A DNA stretch of 9,045 bases from Psychromonas sp. (GTDB lineage: Bacteria; Pseudomonadota; Gammaproteobacteria; Enterobacterales; Psychromonadaceae), in assembly GCA_023145575.1 (NCBI GenBank), contig JAGLDN010000193.1:1-9045 (forward strand), given 5' to 3'. Within the stretch, counting starts at the first letter, position 1. The number at the start of each line of letters is the position of its first letter. The notes under the pieces were generated by a model that was given only the letters and a program-made list of their open reading frames with translations, did no database searches and was not told where the DNA came from. Shown here one piece after another: positions 5,556 to 9,045 of the stretch. Both the position numbers and the translations under genes were made by a program.

Positions 5556-6494
5556 TTATTTTCCGCGATGTATACCACGCGAGTTTGTTGAGCGACTGTT
5601 TCTAAAGCTACCTGTTGATCGACTACTAAAAAAACTAGATTTTCTTGCAAAAGAAGCCGATTTTTGTGCTTTTTGACTGGCAGTTGACATGCGACTTGCA
5701 CCTGTTTTATTTTTCGCATAGGGACTTTTAAACCCACCTCGCTGTCCAAATTGTTTCTTGGTTTTTGTCGCTAAATTATCTTGGCTTTTCATTTTTGATG
5801 GAGACGTGTAATGATTTCGACCGACATCATTATAATAACTGTAATCACGGTGCGATGCCCAATTCCCATACTGAATACGATGAGGAGACAATGCTGAAAA
5901 CATTGCGTACATACCATACCATTGCCAAAAAGAAGTGCCACTACTATTTGTTTGCCATGATCCATAACCAGGATTGCCAACGAGTTGACTGCCAGCGCCA
6001 TTATCGGTTGCATTATTTGCTGCTAAACTTTGTGCGGCGTTAATGGAATTGACTCGCGCCAGTTTTCCACCTGACATGTCAGCAATAACATTCACCGGAT
6101 CAGATAGTGCGTCGTTAAATAATGATGGATTTGCCGCATCGATTAAATTTTTAGATTCAGAGATCTGCGCATCTATATTACCTAAAACTTGAGGTCGCAC
6201 CTTTAATGTCTGCAAGCGTTTTTCAAGTCCATCATATAAAGGCCCCTCTTTCGTTGCATCGCGTGATAATTGCATAAGTAGAGGCGTTAAATTTGGTTTG
6301 TCGACACTAAGTATCTTTGCATATTCTTGCAATAATGTGGCATTAAGTACGTTATGATCGTCAAGCGCTTGCCCTAAATTGGTAAGTAAATATTGCGCAT
6401 GTTGAATATTACTTTTTAATTTTTCAGGGCGATTATCACTACATCCCAACAGTATCGATAGTGCACAAAGTAACAGTAATATTTTTATTTTCAT
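5556..6494 (-). CDS. Putative outer-membrane lipoprotein with basic Ser-rich tail
   Basis: 312 residues. Residues 1-18 are a lipoprotein signal peptide with lipobox LLGC (Cys18 the predicted lipidated residue); Ser at +2 favours outer-membrane sorting. Residues 22-130 look helical, including a QHAQYLLTNLGQALDD segment. A Gly/Trp/Tyr-rich middle (about 165-230, with FWQWYGMYAMF) follows, then a low-complexity tail (233-312) rich in Ser, Lys, Arg and Gly, strongly basic. I do not recognise a named family; lipoproteins of this general type occur beside DUF350 and spermidine-synthase-like genes. It is first in the unit. AAGGA lies about 14 bases before ATG, longer than ideal, so translation may be weak. 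The basic tail could bind an anionic partner such as peptidoglycan polymers, LPS or nucleic acid; this is a guess. Confidence 0.75.
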   Translation of the reverse strand: MKIKILLLLCALSILLGCSDNRPEKLKSNIQHAQYLLTNLGQALDDHNVLNATLLQEYAKILSVDKPNLTPLLMQLSRDATKEGPLYDGLEKRLQTLKVRPQVLGNIDAQISESKNLIDAANPSLFNDALSDPVNVIADMSGGKLARVNSINAAQSLAANNATDNGAGSQLVGNPGYGSWQTNSSGTSFWQWYGMYAMFSALSPHRIQYGNWASHRDYSYYNDVGRNHYTSPSKMKSQDNLATKTKKQFGQRGGFKSPYAKNKTGASRMSTASQKAQKSASFARKSSFFSSRSTGSFRNSRSTNSRGIHRGK

Positions 6495-6530
6495 TGTGAT
6501 GCCAGTGTTCCTTTTTTAATTTAATAACTG

Positions 6531-6559
6531 ATATTACACAACGCATATTTATAATTCAA
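6531..6559 (-). promoter_or_regulatory. Candidate promoter for the lipoprotein-DUF350-synthase unit
   Basis: On the minus strand TTGAAT (6559-6554), 17 bases, then TAATAT (6536-6531), each 4 of 6 to consensus. An overlapping alternative is TTTAAA with a 16-base spacer and TATAAA just upstream. Both lie in the 155-base gap after kdsB, the only sizeable gap before the lipoprotein start, so a promoter is expected here although the exact boxes are uncertain. No clear hairpin terminator for the kdsB operon was found in the gap. Confidence 0.33.
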
Positions 6560-6649
6560 TACGCGGCATTTTAAACTTTACGCTAAAACGTATTTTATTT
6601 CTGGTCTGTGTAACATGTGAATACAAGCTTATTTGTTAATTGTTATTTG

Positions 6650-7432
6650 TTATTTATTGTTTTGTTTACTGTTTAAATGCGAAATAACACGTTGCAAGTC
6701 TTTAGCGGTATCAATTCCAGCGATAGGTATTTCTGAGGCTCGCTGTACATCAATTTTATAACCATGCCAAAGTACGCGTAATTGCTCTAGTTTTTCAATT
6801 TGTTCAAGTGGTGAATGACTCAGTTGTGAATATTGCGCGAGAAAACCAACACGATAAGAATAAATACCGATATGACGTTGTAATATATTGGATCTTAATG
6901 ATTTTTCTGATATTTTACCCTCACAATATTCATCCCGCTTCCACGGAATAGTCGCGCGACTAAAATATAATGCAAAATTATTTTTATCGCTAACGACCTT
7001 TACTACATTTGGATTAAATACATCAGCTATATCAGTAATTGGTGTACTTAATGTTGCCATGCTTGCTTGTTTATTATTATACAGATTCTGAGCAACCTCG
7101 CGAATAATATTCGGCGGTATTAATGGCTCATCACCCTGTACATTAACAATAATTTCATCGTCTAAAAATTGATATTTAGCACAGACCTCCGCTAAACGAT
7201 CTGTACCTGATTGGTGATTTTTTGATGTCATACAAACATCAATGTCTTTTATATGAGCTAATGCATCAACGATAAGTTTATGATCTGTTGCAACAATCAC
7301 TTGCTTAGCACCGCTTTTAAGGGCTTGCATTGCCACCCTTTGAACCATTGTTTTACCTAAAATTTCTACAAGCGGTTTTTCAGGTAGGCGCAATGAGCTA
7401 TAACGGGAAGGAATAACAACAATGAATGACAC
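6650..7432 (-). CDS. kdsB: CMP-Kdo synthetase (3-deoxy-manno-octulosonate cytidylyltransferase)
   Basis: 260 residues, normal length for KdsB. It activates Kdo with CTP to CMP-Kdo in the cytoplasm, for attachment of Kdo to the lipid A precursor. Motifs: IPSRYSSLRLPEKPL (7-21, nucleotide-binding loop), SGTDR (75-79), NVQGDEP (97-103, metal-binding Asp), FSRATIPW (157-164), RHIGIYSY (186-193), EQLRVL (216-221) and GIDTAKDL (239-246). The start is GTG, with AAGGGG (7438-7443) five bases upstream and only two bases between the preceding stop and this start; this strongly suggests translational coupling to the Trm112-like gene. Last gene of the lipid A/Kdo operon, and downstream of it comes a 155-base gap. 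All key residues appear present. Confidence 0.96.
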   Translation of the reverse strand: MSFIVVIPSRYSSLRLPEKPLVEILGKTMVQRVAMQALKSGAKQVIVATDHKLIVDALAHIKDIDVCMTSKNHQSGTDRLAEVCAKYQFLDDEIIVNVQGDEPLIPPNIIREVAQNLYNNKQASMATLSTPITDIADVFNPNVVKVVSDKNNFALYFSRATIPWKRDEYCEGKISEKSLRSNILQRHIGIYSYRVGFLAQYSQLSHSPLEQIEKLEQLRVLWHGYKIDVQRASEIPIAGIDTAKDLQRVISHLNSKQNNK

Positions 7433-7434
7433 CC

Positions 7435-7617
7435 TTACCCCTTGTTTTTTTCGTTAAGATTGCGTGCATTTTTACTCAATAAAGCGGGAATGCCATCAAT
7501 AATGGGATAAGCTAGCTTATCAAACTTACAAATCAACTCATTACTTTCTTTTTTATAATTTAACTCTCCTTTGCAAACGGGACAGGCAATAATGTCCAGC
7601 AATTTGGTATCTAACAT
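7435..7617 (-). CDS. ycaR: Trm112-family small zinc-ribbon-like protein (YcaR type)
   Basis: 60 residues. MLDTKLLDIIACPVCKGEL with CPVC (12-15), then ELICKFDKLAYPIIDGIPALL (28-48) is the Trm112 signature. Only Cys12, Cys15 and Cys30 are present; the fourth cysteine of the eukaryotic-type ribbon is replaced, as in E. coli YcaR, so zinc binding may be lost or altered. Trm112 proteins activate methyltransferases in other organisms; the bacterial role here is not known. Its ATG overlaps the lpxK stop by seven bases, with AAGGA about six bases upstream, and its own stop is two bases from kdsB. This lpxK - ycaR - kdsB placement is conserved in many gammaproteobacteria. Confidence 0.92.
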   Translation of the reverse strand: MLDTKLLDIIACPVCKGELNYKKESNELICKFDKLAYPIIDGIPALLSKNARNLNEKNKG

Positions 7618-8606
7618 ATTAAATCCTTAATCTTCGTTAATAATTTTTTTTCAAATTCTGGTGGTAATTGTGCACTAATTGGCATAAACCACCAGTTTAC
7701 TTTTGCAAAATTTATACACTTAATCGCATCTTTCTCAGTCATTAATAACGGTAATGCATTTCCAAATTGCTCAAGATCTGATTCAACAAAAGCATGATGG
7801 TCAGCAAAGGCTCGTGTATTTTTTAAGTTAAATTGCTGGTCTTTTATACTGTCAAAAAAGCGTTGTGGATAACCAATGCCCGCACACGCATTAACAGCCT
7901 CAGTGACATTTAACTCGCCATGATGACCATCTACACGCACACATTTCTCTGCAACTAATAACATGGTAACTTCTTGAGTATTAAGTTTATTTTTCTCAGG
8001 TAACGGGAGATTCGATTGACCATTACTAATAATATAATCAACCCTATTTAAGCGAGATAAACGCTCTCTCAAAGGTCCCATTGGCATTATTTTTTCATTA
8101 CCAAAACGGCGCTTGCCATCAACAATAACAATTTCTATATCGCGTTGAAGCGCATAATGTTGTAAGCCATCATCCGTAATAATAATATCAACATCACATT
8201 GCTGAACAAGGTATTTTACTGCTTGACTTCGCACGGGGTCGACAACAATAGGAATACCTAATCGTTTGTAAATCATTACAGGCTCATCACCCGCTTGCGA
8301 GCCAGTCACACCATGTTCAACCAGTAGAGGGTATTGCTTGCTTTTTCCGCCATAACCTCGACTGACAATACCAGGCTTGTATCCTTTTTTTATAAGCAAA
8401 GTACAAAGCCAAATAACAAAAGGTGTTTTGCCATTTCCACCTACCGATATATTGCCAACAACTATAACAGGAAGCGTACTTTTATAACGTTTAAAGATAC
8501 CACTTTTAAATAGCCAATAGCGAATACTATTGATTGTCCAGAATAAAAAGGCAAAGGGATATAAAAACCAAGCCCACCACCGTAATCGCTGATACCAAAA
8601 AGGCAT
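7611..8606 (-). CDS. lpxK: Tetraacyldisaccharide 4'-kinase (lipid A 4'-kinase)
   Basis: 331 residues, typical for LpxK, which phosphorylates the 4' position of the tetraacyl disaccharide-1-phosphate to make lipid IVA at the cytoplasmic face of the inner membrane. A hydrophobic N-terminal segment (about 10-30) serves as membrane anchor. Motifs: GNISVGGNGKTP (51-62, P-loop), SRGYGG (82-87), DPVRSQAV (123-130), ITDDGLQHYALQRD (143-156), DHHAF (269-273), MTEKDAIKC (289-297). The ATG shares its A with the msbA stop (TAATG), so translation is coupled and no separate ribosome site is needed. No missing key residue was seen. Confidence 0.96.
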   Translation of the reverse strand: MPFWYQRLRWWAWFLYPFAFLFWTINSIRYWLFKSGIFKRYKSTLPVIVVGNISVGGNGKTPFVIWLCTLLIKKGYKPGIVSRGYGGKSKQYPLLVEHGVTGSQAGDEPVMIYKRLGIPIVVDPVRSQAVKYLVQQCDVDIIITDDGLQHYALQRDIEIVIVDGKRRFGNEKIMPMGPLRERLSRLNRVDYIISNGQSNLPLPEKNKLNTQEVTMLLVAEKCVRVDGHHGELNVTEAVNACAGIGYPQRFFDSIKDQQFNLKNTRAFADHHAFVESDLEQFGNALPLLMTEKDAIKCINFAKVNWWFMPISAQLPPEFEKKLLTKIKDLIC

Positions 8607-9045
8607 TATTTGTCGTCTGTTATTGATTGCATTTTATTTAAGCTGTAATACATTGTTTTTTTCTTTAACAACTCAGCATGTGTGCCACGCTCAACCAATT
8701 TTCCTTGATCAATTACTAAAATTTGATCAGCTTGTTCAATGGTTGATAAACGATGCGCAATGACAAGCGATGTTCTGTTTTTTTGTAATTCCTCCAATGC
8801 ACTTTGAATATGACGCTCAGATTCGGTGTCCAGCGCTGATGTCGCTTCATCTAAAATTAAAATAGGAGCGTTACGCAACAATGCCCTCGCAATCGCAATC
8901 CGTTGCCGCTGACCGCCTGACAAAAGCGCTCCATTTTCCCCGACTATGGTGTCAAGACCTTCGGGAAATTGATTAATAAATTCCATTGCATTGGCCGTTT
9001 CTGCTGCTTTGATAATATCTTCTCGCGTGAAATTTTCTTCTGAGG
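8606..9045 (-). CDS. msbA: Lipid A export ABC transporter MsbA, 3' end only
   Basis: The C-terminal 145 residues, read in one open frame to the right edge; the start and the membrane domain are outside the window. It is the back half of an ABC-exporter nucleotide-binding domain: LSGGQRQRIAIARALL (41-56 of the fragment, signature), ILILDEATSALD (61-72, Walker B and D-loop), AHRLS (96-100, H-loop), then GTHAELL. The sequence alone says ABC exporter; msbA is chosen because it is directly followed by lpxK with a one-base overlap, the standard msbA-lpxK arrangement. MsbA flips lipid A-core across the inner membrane. An open frame beginning at Met20 of the fragment is only an internal methionine, not a start. 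Confidence 0.93.
   Translation of the reverse strand, partial: SEENFTREDIIKAAETANAMEFINQFPEGLDTIVGENGALLSGGQRQRIAIARALLRNAPILILDEATSALDTESERHIQSALEELQKNRTSLVIAHRLSTIEQADQILVIDQGKLVERGTHAELLKKKTMYYSLNKMQSITDDK

Noticed and set aside
5546..5749. N-terminal extension of the DUF350 gene by 68 residues
   Set aside because: It overlaps the lipoprotein gene in another frame, is polar and low in resemblance to DUF350, and ATG 5545 has a well-placed AAGGA.
5765..6043. Plus- and minus-strand open frames within the lipoprotein gene
   Set aside because: Alternative-frame shadows of the lipoprotein middle and tail; no ribosome site or domain.
6590..6650. Possible rho-independent terminator after kdsB
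   Set aside because: The region is AT-rich with TTATTTGTTATT-like runs but I found no stem of useful length followed by a T-run.
1..9045. CRISPR array, tRNA or rRNA genes
   Set aside because: No regularly spaced short repeats and no tRNA or rRNA signature were seen on either strand; the repeats present are promoter-region duplications.

Overview
This AT-rich window looks like chromosome from a gammaproteobacterium. The right half carries the order msbA - lpxK - ycaR/Trm112 - kdsB, typical of gammaproteobacterial lipid A/Kdo loci, and the Trm112-like protein has the three-cysteine layout of E. coli YcaR. Genus cannot be fixed from the sequence alone.

Right half (about 6650-9045, minus strand): a tightly packed lipopolysaccharide operon. 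The 3' end of msbA (lipid A flippase) runs off the right edge. It overlaps lpxK by 1 base, lpxK overlaps the Trm112-like gene by 7 bases, and kdsB starts with GTG two bases after the Trm112 stop. Centre (2903-6494, minus strand): a three-gene unit with its own candidate promoter in the 155-base gap after kdsB. It encodes an outer-membrane-type lipoprotein with a basic Ser-rich tail, a DUF350 membrane protein, and a membrane-embedded spermidine-synthase-like enzyme.

Left third (1-2818): an accessory region. The left edge holds a broken ISKra4-family transposase fragment on the minus strand. Three related plus-strand units follow (330-868, 1133-1690, 2222-2818). The second and third encode small proteins with a methyltransferase-like Rossmann pattern (IIIGCG near the start, TTVD/N, VVMDF, KFDLIVLE) plus a conserved His/Cys cluster and a shared C-terminal GRYxDEY motif. 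The first is a damaged, chimeric relative: a signal-peptide-like start joined to only the C-terminal half of the family, then a frameshift near 747. Units two and three share a long upstream repeat with a conserved candidate promoter and a short hydrophobic leader reading frame that lies in the frame of the main gene but is closed by stop codons. A decayed IS transposase helix-turn-helix fragment (minus strand, about 1821-1981) sits between two direct copies of part of that repeat.

Overall: a conserved envelope-biogenesis block beside a recently amplified, decaying, mobile-element-associated gene family of unknown function. That family is the most likely place for undescribed biology here.
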